A DNA stretch of 64,000 bases from Flavobacterium sp. UBA5153 (lineage in GTDB: Bacteria; Bacteroidota; Bacteroidia; Flavobacteriales; Flavobacteriaceae), in the NCBI GenBank assembly GCA_002413745.1, contig DHXP01000058.1, positions 22,075 through 86,074 on the forward strand. Direction: 5' to 3'. The notes beneath the pieces were generated by a model. That model saw nothing but the letters and a program-made list of their open reading frames with translations, made no database searches and had not been told where the DNA came from. Shown here piece by piece: positions 42,518 through 51,491 of this stretch. How positions within the stretch are numbered: position 1 is the stretch's first letter; each line of letters starts with the position of its first letter. The translations under genes were made by a program, and so were the position numbers.

Positions 42518-45454
42518 TTAAAATTTTATATTCGCTCCAAACAATAAAGAACGCTGTCTAGGATATATGGTTTTGTCAACTCCGTTATTAGTTATTTCAG
42601 GATCTAGACCGCTGTATTTAGTAATCACAAAGGCATTTTGAACTCCTGTAAAAAATCTTAAAGAAGCTTTGCCTTCTAACCATTTAGGGAACGTATAACC
42701 AAGTGTAACATTGTCCATTCTTAAGAAAGAAGCATCTTCTACATATATATCAGACAGCACAACATTTGATGTAGTGGTGAAACCAGTTTCTAGAACTGAT
42801 GTAGGAACGTTATTTAAAGCACTTCCTGATTTTAATAAACCGTATTGTGCCTGACCTGCATTTACAGCATTAAAAATTCTATTTCCGATACTTGCCCTCA
42901 AATTGAATGAAAAGTCAATATTTTTATAATTCATATTAGAAGCAAAACCAAAAGTAGCATCTGGATCTGGGTTTTTATAGATATACTTGTCTTTTTCATT
43001 TATAATATTATCCCCATTCAAATCTGCATAAGCTCCTTCAATAGGTTTTTTGTTTATGTCGTATAATTGTTTAAAAACAAAGAAAGAATACGGAGTAAAC
43101 CCTTTGCTAAATACTTGACCAGGAGTTCCCGTACCTGCAATGTTATCTCCTACAAAAATATCGTTATTATAGACTAAATCTGTAATTCTTCTTTCGAATT
43201 TAGTGGCGTTGATATTAACATTCCAATCAAATCCATCCGATTTAAAAATCGCTGCATTTACGGACAATTCTATACCTTTTGTAGTAAAACTACCAACATT
43301 TTGATAGGCTTGGTTAGAATAATTACTTCCATCAGGAACTGCCGCATTTACTAATAAATCTTTTGTGTCTTTATAGAAAACATCAACTGCTCCTGTGATT
43401 CTATTGTCAAACACGCCATAATCTATTCCCGCATTGTAAGTAGTAGTTTCTTCCCATTTTAAATTTGGGCTCAACTTTTGAGAAAGAGCAATAGGTGTTA
43501 CGGCCGAACCAAAATAATACTGGGAATTTGATCCTCCAGTAATATATTTTTGAAGATAATCATTTGCTGCAGGTATATCTTGTTGACCCGTAATACCATA
43601 TCCTAAACGAAGTTTTAAATCACTCAAAGTTTTTGAATCTTTAAAGAAATCTTCTTTCATTTTCCAAGCAAAGGCTGCTGCCGGGAAATTACCCCATCTG
43701 TTATTTTCACTAAATCTTGAAGACCCATCTCTTCTGTAAGATAAAGTCAATAAATATTTGTCTTTAAAATTCAAATTTGTTCTTGCGAATAAACCTATTA
43801 AAACCACATCAGTATCCGTGGTAGTATCTGGGGCTGCTTTTACTGGGTCTAAAACATTAAAAGTTTCGAATTTAGAACTTTGAAACTTTTGATAGGAATA
43901 ACCACCCGTCATTTCGAAATTTAATTCACTGAATGTTTTATTATAAACTAAATAAGTATCCAACAATTTGTTTCTTCTTGTAGCTTTAGTAAACTCATCG
44001 GTTCCGTAGGTAATATTGTTGTTGCTGGGTGCAGAACCCGCATCCGCACCAACCAATCTGGTCCTTTCACCCTTTGATTCATCAAAACCAACATTAACAA
44101 CAGCTCTAACTTCTGGCAAAAAATGGAATTTATAATCCAATTCAAAATTTCCAAAAACTCTATTGTTTAAACCTGTATCATTCGTTTGCATCAATTGGGC
44201 AACTGGATTTCTTGGTGCAATTGCTGCTAATGGATATTGCCCACTGCTATTTGGACCAGTATAATATTGAAAATAACCGCCGTAAGGAGAATTTGTATCT
44301 CTTATAGGTTGCGTAGGATCAAATGCAATAGCAGATCCTTCAACACCATCCGTGAATCTATTGCTCTCATTAGAGTAATTTGCATTCAATTTTAATTTCA
44401 AATGATTATCCAAGAAAGAAGGATTCATTGCTAAACCTACCGTATTCCTATTAAATACATTTGTTAAACGCAAGCCTTCTTGATATGTATTCCCCAACGT
44501 TAAACGTGTAGGAATAGCATTAAACAAACTACCTCTCATAGAGATATTATTATCAATATAATCCGTAGTTCTATAAATTGCTTTTTGCCAATCGGTATTT
44601 GCAGTCCCTAACAAACCAACATCCGCAGGGCGTTTTTCAGTGATAAGCTCTCTGTATTTATCAGCCCCAAACACATCAACAGTTTTTATTAATTTTCCTG
44701 ATCCGTATTGAATATTATAATCTACAGCCAATTCTTTCCCTCCTTTTTTGGTAGTAATAATAATTACACCATTAGAAGCTCTTGAACCATAAATCGCAGT
44801 TGCAGATGCGTCTTTCAACACTGTAATTGATTCAACAGTACTTGGATTCAAAGATGCCAAAAATGAACTGGAACCCGTATTCGTATTGTTATCTAATGGT
44901 AAACCATCAATAACAATAAGTGGATCATTACTTGCAAACAAAGAACCACCCCCTCTAATTCTTATTGTAGAACCAGAGCCCGGAGCACCGCTTGTATTTA
45001 CAGTCAAACCTGCTACTCTACCATTTAACAAGTTTTCAGTGGTAACATTAGCACCTTTGTTGAAATCTTTAGCAGTTACAGTTGTTACAGAACCTGTCGC
45101 GTCTTTTTTCTTAACAGTTCCGTAACCTACCTGAACAATAACCTCCTGTAATTGGTTAGCATCTTCTTCAAGACTTACAATTATTGATTTTTGATTGTTG
45201 AACACAATGGTTTCGCTTTTATATCCAATGAATGAAAAAACGATTTTATCGCCTTTCTTAATATTTGATAATTGAAATTTTCCATCAAGATCAGTTGAAG
45301 CACCGTTTGTGGTGCCTTGTACATTTACATTTACCCCAGGTATTGGCTGTCCCGATGTTTTATCAAGAACAGAGCCGCTAAATGTATTCTGAGCCAGAAC
45401 ACAAAAAGGCAGGAGTAGCAATAAAAATAACAACTTTTTGTAAATTGTTTTCAT
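42518..45454 (-). CDS. susC: SusC-type TonB-dependent glucan importer
   Basis: 978 residues. Signal peptide MKTIYKKLLFLLLLLPFCVLA, an N-terminal carboxypeptidase-D-like domain (about 22-105, FSGSVLDKTSGQPIPGVNV), the family TonB-box region VQVGYGTVKKKDATGSV, the plug (about 115-225, with SVTTVTAKDFNKG and GVIIITTKKGG) and a 22-strand barrel ending LLFGANIKF. It imports malto-oligosaccharides across the outer membrane, driven by TonB-ExbBD, with SusD as lid. It is the first gene of the leftward arm, facing the LacI-type regulator across 225 bp that carry a promoter and candidate operator. Confidence 0.97.
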   Translation of the reverse strand: MKTIYKKLLFLLLLLPFCVLAQNTFSGSVLDKTSGQPIPGVNVNVQGTTNGASTDLDGKFQLSNIKKGDKIVFSFIGYKSETIVFNNQKSIIVSLEEDANQLQEVIVQVGYGTVKKKDATGSVTTVTAKDFNKGANVTTENLLNGRVAGLTVNTSGAPGSGSTIRIRGGGSLFASNDPLIVIDGLPLDNNTNTGSSSFLASLNPSTVESITVLKDASATAIYGSRASNGVIIITTKKGGKELAVDYNIQYGSGKLIKTVDVFGADKYRELITEKRPADVGLLGTANTDWQKAIYRTTDYIDNNISMRGSLFNAIPTRLTLGNTYQEGLRLTNVFNRNTVGLAMNPSFLDNHLKLKLNANYSNESNRFTDGVEGSAIAFDPTQPIRDTNSPYGGYFQYYTGPNSSGQYPLAAIAPRNPVAQLMQTNDTGLNNRVFGNFELDYKFHFLPEVRAVVNVGFDESKGERTRLVGADAGSAPSNNNITYGTDEFTKATRRNKLLDTYLVYNKTFSELNFEMTGGYSYQKFQSSKFETFNVLDPVKAAPDTTTDTDVVLIGLFARTNLNFKDKYLLTLSYRRDGSSRFSENNRWGNFPAAAFAWKMKEDFFKDSKTLSDLKLRLGYGITGQQDIPAANDYLQKYITGGSNSQYYFGSAVTPIALSQKLSPNLKWEETTTYNAGIDYGVFDNRITGAVDVFYKDTKDLLVNAAVPDGSNYSNQAYQNVGSFTTKGIELSVNAAIFKSDGFDWNVNINATKFERRITDLVYNNDIFVGDNIAGTGTPGQVFSKGFTPYSFFVFKQLYDINKKPIEGAYADLNGDNIINEKDKYIYKNPDPDATFGFASNMNYKNIDFSFNLRASIGNRIFNAVNAGQAQYGLLKSGSALNNVPTSVLETGFTTTSNVVLSDIYVEDASFLRMDNVTLGYTFPKWLEGKASLRFFTGVQNAFVITKYSGLDPEITNNGVDKTIYPRQRSLLFGANIKF

Positions 45455-45489
45455 ACTTTTTGTTTAAGTTAATTTGGTTTTTGTTTGGT

Positions 45490-45542
45490 TTTACCTTTAC
45501 TTCGAATGTTAAAATTAAGTAAATTTTTATGCTCCCGACAAA
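45490..45542 (-). promoter_or_regulatory. susC promoter and candidate operator
   Basis: On the minus strand TTTG (45542-45539), a 21-bp spacer and TAATTTTA (45517-45510, one mismatch to TAnnTTTG) form a promoter. TTTACCTTTACTTCGAA (plus strand, 45490-45506) lies 3 bp downstream, over the expected start of transcription. Its near-copy precedes the opposite maltose arm, so it is a candidate site for the LacI-type regulator. Confidence 0.5.
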
Positions 45543-45679
45543 GACACTTTTTAAATAGGTTACGAAAACGTGGTAGTGTTGAAAACTTTCTGCTTTATTG
45601 AAGTATTTAAGGAAAATATTGCCATTAATGAAATTTAATTTATCTTTATTATGAAAATGATTTTTATCAAATCCCCAAT

Positions 45680-46714
45680 ATGAAAAAGAAGATCACACTT
45701 AAACAAATTGCAAGAGAATTAGACGTTTCTATTTCAACTGTTTCAAAGTCCTTGAGAAATAGTTTAGAAATAGGAGAAGACACCAGACTAAAAGTACAGG
45801 CTTTCGCCAAATTTTATCATTACAAACCCAACAATATCGCGCTCAGTTTAAAAAACAGAAAAACAAAAACCATAGGAATTATTATTCCGGAAATCGTGCA
45901 TCATTTCTTTTCGACCGTGATCAACGGAATCGAACAAATAGCCAACGAAAATGGCTATAGCGTCATTATATGTCTCTCGGACGATTCCTTTGATAAAGAA
46001 GTGCTCAATATGGAGATGCTGGCCAATGGAAGCATTGACGGATTCATTATGTCGCTCTCTAAAGAAACCCAATTCAAAGGCGATTTTCATCATATTGCCG
46101 AAGTAATCAATCAAGGGATGCCAGTGGTAATGTTTGACAGGGTGACCAATGATATTCAATGTGACAAAGTAATAATCGATGATGAATTGGCTGCTTACGA
46201 AGCCGTCCAAAGTTTGATTGATAAAGGAAGAAAGAAAATTGCACTTGTAACAACAGTCGATTATGTAAGTGTAGGCAAGCTTAGGACTGACGGCTATACC
46301 AAAGCATTATTGGATAACGGTCTATCTTTCAATGAAAACTTGATCATTAAAATTGAAAATGTAGACAATTGTGAAATAAAAATCGGCAAATTACTCGAAG
46401 ACAAAGCCATTGATGCCGTTTTTGCGGTGAACGAATTATTTGCCGTGACTATCATTAAAATTGCCAATAAAATGGGATTAAAAGTTCCCGAAGATTTAGC
46501 CGTTATCGCTTTTACAGATGGAATCATTTCCAAATATTCGACCCCAACCATTACAACCGTAACCCAAAACGGGATAGAAATGGGCAATACGGCCGCAAAA
46601 ATTCTCATCGAAAGATTGGAATCAGAAGAGAAAGAACTGGAAGAAGATGAAGAAGAAATATACAAAACCGTGGTAATTGAAACACATCTGATAGAAAGAG
46701 AATCAACCCTTTAA
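45680..46714 (+). CDS. LacI-family regulator of the glucan locus
   Basis: 344 residues. The N-terminal HTH (ITLKQIARELDVSISTVSKSL, residues about 4-25) and hinge-helix region (YHYKPNNIALSLKNRKTKTIG) are classic LacI/GalR, followed by the periplasmic-binding-protein-like sensor (about 60-330, GIIIPEIVHHFFSTVINGIE and AVIAFTDGIISKYSTPTITTV). It ends with an acidic stretch (EEKELEEDEEEIY). It probably senses maltose or a maltodextrin and controls both divergent arms. Its own promoter candidate is ATTG-N19-TATCTTTA at 45618-45648. A perfect 9-bp inverted repeat follows the stop. Confidence 0.93.
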   Translation: MKKKITLKQIARELDVSISTVSKSLRNSLEIGEDTRLKVQAFAKFYHYKPNNIALSLKNRKTKTIGIIIPEIVHHFFSTVINGIEQIANENGYSVIICLSDDSFDKEVLNMEMLANGSIDGFIMSLSKETQFKGDFHHIAEVINQGMPVVMFDRVTNDIQCDKVIIDDELAAYEAVQSLIDKGRKKIALVTTVDYVSVGKLRTDGYTKALLDNGLSFNENLIIKIENVDNCEIKIGKLLEDKAIDAVFAVNELFAVTIIKIANKMGLKVPEDLAVIAFTDGIISKYSTPTITTVTQNGIEMGNTAAKILIERLESEEKELEEDEEEIYKTVVIETHLIERESTL

Positions 46715-46723
46715 AAAAGTTCA

Positions 46724-46743
46724 ATTGCAATTGTAATTGCAAT
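46724..46743. repeat. Perfect inverted repeat after the LacI-type gene
   Basis: ATTGCAATT-GT-AATTGCAAT, 9-bp arms with a 2-bp centre, 10 bp after the regulator stop. There is no T-run, so it may be a protein-binding site instead of a terminator. Confidence 0.55.
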
Positions 46744-46863
46744 ATTCAATCTTTTTGACATTGAAATTGCCATTGAAATCAAAACTTGTTCACACTATTT
46801 CGTTGTAGTAACAGCCTATCCAATTAATTTCTAATTTTTAATTTTTAATTTTTAATTCTTTTA

Positions 46864-46903
46864 TATATTTACGCTCAAATCGGAACTTTACTTTTACTTC
46901 GAA
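46864..46903 (+). promoter_or_regulatory. Maltose-arm promoter and candidate operator
   Basis: TATATTTA at 46864-46871 (one mismatch to TAnnTTTG) follows an AATTTTT-repeat stretch. TTTACTTTTACTTCGAA at 46887-46903 matches the susC-side motif in 16 of 17 positions and lies just downstream of the expected start of transcription. Confidence 0.5.
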
Positions 46904-46961
46904 AATAAGTTAAGTTTTGATAAGCATGAAGCTTATCGTACATTTAATACAATATACGATA

Positions 46962-48293
46962 ATGAAAAAACCCAAATTAAGTTTTTGGCAAATCTGGAAT
47001 CTAAGCTTTGGATTCCTAGGTGTACAGATTGGCTATTCGCTACAAAATGGTAATACCAGTAGAATATTGGAAGCCCTTGGCGCCGATGTTCACAGCATAG
47101 GGTATTTTTGGCTGGCAGCTCCGCTGGCAGGTTTAATTGTTCAACCCATCATTGGTCTTTCAAGCGATAAAACTTGGACGCGTCTTGGACGAAGAATCCC
47201 ATTTATATTTTTTGGAGCAATTATTTCGGCGATGGCGATGTTTTTTATGCCAAATGCGGAATACTTTGCTTATTTGTTACCACCATTACTTTTTGGGGCC
47301 GTAATGCTTTTATTAATGGACACTTCCTTTAACGTTACAATGCAACCTTTTAGAGCCCTTGTTGGTGATATGGTAAATGATGAGCAACGTAATCTTGGCT
47401 ATTCTTTACAAAGTGCCTTGATCAATTTTGGAGCCGTTTTTGGTTCTTTATTACCTTGGATTTTGGCAAAAGCAGGAGTGGCAAATGTACCTGCAGTTGG
47501 CGAAAAGGTAGCAGCCTCCGTAATATGGTCTTTCTATATTGGAGGAGCTATTTTATTGGTTAGCGTACTTTGGACAGTTTTTAAAACAAGAGAATATGCT
47601 CCAAAAGAACATGCTCAATATAATGACATCGATTTAGATGCTGCCGATAAAACAGAAAAAACAAGCATCTTGAAACTGATTGTCAATGCACCCAAAATCT
47701 TTTGGCAATTGGGAATCGTACAATTCTTTTCTTGGTTTGCCTTATTTTTAATGTGGGTTTACACCACAAGAGCCATTGCTAATCAGGTATGGGGAGCAGA
47801 AGCTTTGGATCCAAAATCAATTGGCTTCAACGAAGCTGGAGATTGGACAGGCGTAATGTTTGCTTTTTACAGTGGAGTTGCAGCTTTATTCTCGTTGCTT
47901 ATCCCGACAATTGCGAAATCAATTGGCCGAAAAAAAACCTATAGTTTTTCTCTTATAATGGGAGGAATTGGATTGGCTTCAATGTATTTTGTTCACGACA
48001 AAACTATCTTGTTACTATCCATTTCCGGAGTAGGCTTGGCGTGGGCAGCTATTTTAGCGATGCCTTATGCCATGTTATCTGGTTCGTTGCCTGCAGACAA
48101 AATGGGTGTTTATATGGGATTGTTCAACGCAACCATTACCATTCCCCAAATAGCGGCAGGTGTTTTGGGCAGCACAATAATTGCTTTGTTTGGAGGTTTT
48201 CCAATGGCAATTATTGTAATAGCAGGAGTTTCAATGTTGATAGCTGGCCTGGCAGTATTTTTTGTTAGGGAAAAATTATCAACAGATAAATAA
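46962..48293 (+). CDS. Inner-membrane maltose/maltodextrin MFS transporter
   Basis: 443 residues from the ATG at 46962; fifteen upstream in-frame codons look like leader sequence. Twelve membrane segments with FLGVQIGYSLQNGN at the start, the loop GLSSDKTWTRLGRRIPFIFFG (MFS loop 2-3 motif) and the second-half IAKSIGRKKTYSF. The pattern follows GPH/SLC45-type sugar-proton symporters. Maltose is inferred as substrate because phosphoglucomutase and maltose phosphorylase genes follow directly. It starts the rightward arm; pgmB follows by 14 bp. Confidence 0.9.
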   Translation: MKKPKLSFWQIWNLSFGFLGVQIGYSLQNGNTSRILEALGADVHSIGYFWLAAPLAGLIVQPIIGLSSDKTWTRLGRRIPFIFFGAIISAMAMFFMPNAEYFAYLLPPLLFGAVMLLLMDTSFNVTMQPFRALVGDMVNDEQRNLGYSLQSALINFGAVFGSLLPWILAKAGVANVPAVGEKVAASVIWSFYIGGAILLVSVLWTVFKTREYAPKEHAQYNDIDLDAADKTEKTSILKLIVNAPKIFWQLGIVQFFSWFALFLMWVYTTRAIANQVWGAEALDPKSIGFNEAGDWTGVMFAFYSGVAALFSLLIPTIAKSIGRKKTYSFSLIMGGIGLASMYFVHDKTILLLSISGVGLAWAAILAMPYAMLSGSLPADKMGVYMGLFNATITIPQIAAGVLGSTIIALFGGFPMAIIVIAGVSMLIAGLAVFFVREKLSTDK

Positions 48294-48307
48294 ATTAAAA
48301 CAAATTA

Positions 48308-48964
48308 ATGAATACAAAAGCATTTATATTCGACCTTGACGGCGTAATTGTTGACACGGCGAAATACCATTATTTGGCTTGGCAAAAAATTGCCAATCAA
48401 TTGGGAATTGAATTCACACACGAACATAACGAAGGATTAAAAGGAGTCAGCCGTGTTCGCTCATTGGACATCATTTTGGAATTGGGCAACATCGAAGCTT
48501 CGCAAGAAGATAAAAACAAATGGCTTTTTGAGAAAAACGAGAATTACTTGTCCTATTTAGTCGATATGGACGAAAGTGAAATTTTGCCGGGTGTTATGCC
48601 CATTTTAAAATATTTGAAAGAACAAAATCAACTAATAGCATTGGGTTCGGCAAGTAAAAACGCTAGGCCCATTCTCGAAAAAACAGGGACTCTAAATTAT
48701 TTTGATGCCATTGTTGACGGCAATGATGTTTCGAACGCCAAGCCTGATCCCGAAGTTTTCCTGATTGCCGCCAAATTATTGGGCAAGAAACCAGAAGACT
48801 CAATAGTCTTTGAAGATTCGGTAGCCGGAATTCAGGCGGCAAATATCGGAGGGATGACCAGTGTGGGAATTGGTGAAGCATCAACATTGCACGAAGCAAA
48901 ATATATATTTAAAGATTTTACGCATATTGATAAACGTTTTATCGAGAATTTATTAAAAAATTGA
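48308..48964 (+). CDS. pgmB: Beta-phosphoglucomutase
   Basis: 218 residues of the HAD superfamily. The nucleophile and acid/base pair are D9 and D11 in FDLDGVIVDT; the cap domain carries LKGVSRVRSLDIIL, which is specific to beta-phosphoglucomutases, and the later motifs are LGSASKNARPIL and KPDPEVFL with VFEDSVAGIQAA. It converts beta-glucose-1-phosphate, the product of the GH65 phosphorylase encoded next, into glucose-6-phosphate. The gap to the phosphorylase is 114 bp of AT-rich, partly inverted repeat sequence. Confidence 0.96.
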   Translation: MNTKAFIFDLDGVIVDTAKYHYLAWQKIANQLGIEFTHEHNEGLKGVSRVRSLDIILELGNIEASQEDKNKWLFEKNENYLSYLVDMDESEILPGVMPILKYLKEQNQLIALGSASKNARPILEKTGTLNYFDAIVDGNDVSNAKPDPEVFLIAAKLLGKKPEDSIVFEDSVAGIQAANIGGMTSVGIGEASTLHEAKYIFKDFTHIDKRFIENLLKN

Positions 48965-49078
48965 AAAATTAAAAGATTGAAAAAAAACAAGAATCAAGAA
49001 TCAAAAAAACATTTAGGATTAGATACATTTCAATAATCTTTAAATTTTTTAATCTTCGAATCTTTAAATTTAAAAAAA

Positions 49079-51385
49079 ATGAATCAGGATTATATAAAAC
49101 CAGACAATTGGTCCATCATTGAAGAAGGATTCGATGCAGAAAGAGTGAAATCATCTGAAAGTCTTTTCAGCATTGGCAACGGTGCAATGGGACAACGCGC
49201 TAATTTTGAAGAAAATTACACGGGAGAAACTTTCCAAGGAAGCTATATCGCGGGTATTTATTATCCTGATAAAACTAAAGTAGGCTGGTGGAAAAACGGT
49301 TATCCAAAATATTTTGCCAAAGTCTTGAACGCTCCAAACTGGATAGGAATTGATATCGAAATAAACGGTGAGAATTTCGATTTGAATTCCTGTACGGCGG
49401 TAAAAAAATTCCGTCGCGAATTGAATATGAAGGAAGGCTGGTACCATCGTTCTTTCGAAGCGACTTTGCAAAACGGAACCGAAATTGCCGTGAATGTTCG
49501 ACGTTTTATTTCTTTGGACTTAGATGAAGTGGGCATTATTAATTACGAAATCATTCCTTTAAACAAGGAAGCAAGAATAGTTTACAAACCTTATATCGAT
49601 GCTGGTGTAACCAATGAAGATGCCAACTGGGAAGAAAAATTCTGGGAACCATTAGAAACAAAAGATCACGAAAACGAAGCTTTTGTGACGGCTCAAACCT
49701 TCAAAACGCATTTCAAGGTAACGACTTTTATGCAAAACAGCGTTTTGGAAAATGTCAAAAACCTGAGTCTTTCTCCTGACATTGTTTTGGCAACCAAAGA
49801 GAAAATTCAATTTAGTTATTCCGTTTCCGTTGCTCAAGGCACAAAATCATCCATTCAAAAAATAGGAGGTTATACCGTTTCATTGAATCATGAAGACACG
49901 CTTGCTGCTGCAGAAAAAGTAATTAAAGAGGCTTTGGCAAAAGGATATGACCAATTATTAGCCGAACAAATCGAAGCTTGGGAAAAAATTTGGGAAATGT
50001 CGGACATCACAATTGACGGTGACGTGAAAGCGCAACAAGGCATTCGTTTCAATATTTTTCAGCTAAATCAAACCTATTCAGGAAAAGACAGTCGATTGAA
50101 CATTGGTCCAAAAGGTTTCACGGGCGAAAAATACGGCGGTTCCACGTATTGGGACACTGAAGCGTATTGCATTCCGTTTTATATGGCGACCAAAGACCAA
50201 CAAGTGGCCAGAAATTTATTGACGTATCGCTATAATCAATTAGACAAAGCAATTGAAAATGCCGAGAAAAATTTGGGTTTTACCAATGGTGCGGCTTTGT
50301 ATCCAATGGTAACGATGAATGGCGAAGAATGCCATAACGAATGGGAAATCACACACGAAGAAATCCATAGAAACGGCGCGATAGCTTTTGCTATTTTTAA
50401 TTATTACCGTTATACAGGTGATTATTCTTATATCCCAGAAAAAGGATTGGAGGTTTTAATTGCAATTGCTCGTTTTTGGCACCAAAGAGCTTCATTTTCC
50501 AAAAGCAAAAATCAATATATGATTTTGGGCGTTACCGGACCAAATGAGTATGAAAACAACGTAAACAATAATTTCTATACCAATTATATTGCAAAATGGT
50601 GCATTGATTATGCCTATGAACAAATTCAAAAAGTGTCACTGGAATACCCGTCAGACCATAAACGAATCATCGAAAAAGTAAAACTGTCAGATTCTGAACT
50701 ACAAGATTGGAAAAAAGTGGCAGATGCCATGTATTTTCCTGTTTCTGAAGAACTGGGGATTTATTTGCAACAAGACGGCTTTTTAGACAAGGATTTGGTT
50801 CCCGTGAAAGATTTAGATCCTTCGCAACGACCAATTAACCAAAAATGGTCTTGGGACAGAGTGTTGCGTTCCCCTTATATCAAACAGGCCGACGTATTGC
50901 AATGTTTTTATTTCTTTGAAGACCATTTTACTGAAGAAGAATTGAAACGAAATTTCGAATTTTACGAAGCCCTTACGGTTCACGAAAGTTCACTTTCTCC
51001 TTGTGTGCATGCCATTCAGGCCGCCAAGTTGGACAAAATGGATATGGCTTACAATTTCTATTTAAGAACTTCTCGTTTAGATTTAGATGATTATAACAAG
51101 GAAGTCGAAGAAGGTTGTCATATTACCAGTATGGCGGGAACGTGGATGAGTATTGTGGAAGGTTTTGGCGGAATGCGTGTGAAAAACGACACACTACATT
51201 TTTTACCAAAAATTCCAAAAGAATGGACAGGTTATTCGTTTAAAATAAATTTCAGAAACCAGATTTTAAAAGTTGCCATAAATCACGACAAAACGCAATT
51301 CACACTAGAAGGCACAAAAAACCTGACTGTTTTTGTAAATGGAAGTGCTGTTTTGGTTGAACCAAATAGTTTGGTAACAGTTTAA
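49079..51385 (+). CDS. GH65 maltose phosphorylase
   Basis: 768 residues, normal for GH65. An N-terminal beta-sandwich (about 1-270, starting IIEEGFDAERVKSSESLFSI) is followed by the alpha/alpha barrel with KYGGSTYWDTEAYCIPFYM and E490 in VTGPNEYENN, the position of the general acid. The C-terminal jellyroll ends the protein. GH65 also contains trehalose and kojibiose phosphorylases; the pairing with pgmB and alpha-glucan enzymes favours maltose. The protein lacks a signal peptide and is cytoplasmic. It splits maltose with phosphate into glucose and beta-glucose-1-phosphate, saving one ATP. Confidence 0.94.
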   Translation: MNQDYIKPDNWSIIEEGFDAERVKSSESLFSIGNGAMGQRANFEENYTGETFQGSYIAGIYYPDKTKVGWWKNGYPKYFAKVLNAPNWIGIDIEINGENFDLNSCTAVKKFRRELNMKEGWYHRSFEATLQNGTEIAVNVRRFISLDLDEVGIINYEIIPLNKEARIVYKPYIDAGVTNEDANWEEKFWEPLETKDHENEAFVTAQTFKTHFKVTTFMQNSVLENVKNLSLSPDIVLATKEKIQFSYSVSVAQGTKSSIQKIGGYTVSLNHEDTLAAAEKVIKEALAKGYDQLLAEQIEAWEKIWEMSDITIDGDVKAQQGIRFNIFQLNQTYSGKDSRLNIGPKGFTGEKYGGSTYWDTEAYCIPFYMATKDQQVARNLLTYRYNQLDKAIENAEKNLGFTNGAALYPMVTMNGEECHNEWEITHEEIHRNGAIAFAIFNYYRYTGDYSYIPEKGLEVLIAIARFWHQRASFSKSKNQYMILGVTGPNEYENNVNNNFYTNYIAKWCIDYAYEQIQKVSLEYPSDHKRIIEKVKLSDSELQDWKKVADAMYFPVSEELGIYLQQDGFLDKDLVPVKDLDPSQRPINQKWSWDRVLRSPYIKQADVLQCFYFFEDHFTEEELKRNFEFYEALTVHESSLSPCVHAIQAAKLDKMDMAYNFYLRTSRLDLDDYNKEVEEGCHITSMAGTWMSIVEGFGGMRVKNDTLHFLPKIPKEWTGYSFKINFRNQILKVAINHDKTQFTLEGTKNLTVFVNGSAVLVEPNSLVTV

Positions 51386-51395
51386 TAAATCAAAT

Positions 51396-51454
51396 CTCAT
51401 AAGGCATTTAAGTTCATTCAAGTTATTCTTGAGTGAACTTATTTTCCTTATGAG
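51396..51454. repeat. Imperfect palindrome between the GH65 and GH13 genes
   Basis: CTCATAAGG at 51396-51404 pairs with CCTTATGAG at 51446-51454, and the inner AAGTTCATTCAA pairs with TTGAGTGAACTT with one G-T pair. The arms total about 26 nt around a 7-nt loop. Only a short T-rich stretch is present, inside the arm. Confidence 0.75.
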
Positions 51455-51491
51455 ATTAAACGAAAATGTTGAAAATTTAATTATTTATCAA

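Noticed and set aside
51429-51491. N-terminal extension of the SusA-like GH13
   Set aside because: These 21 codons overlap the palindrome at 51396-51454 and would precede a normal signal peptide, which must be near the terminus.
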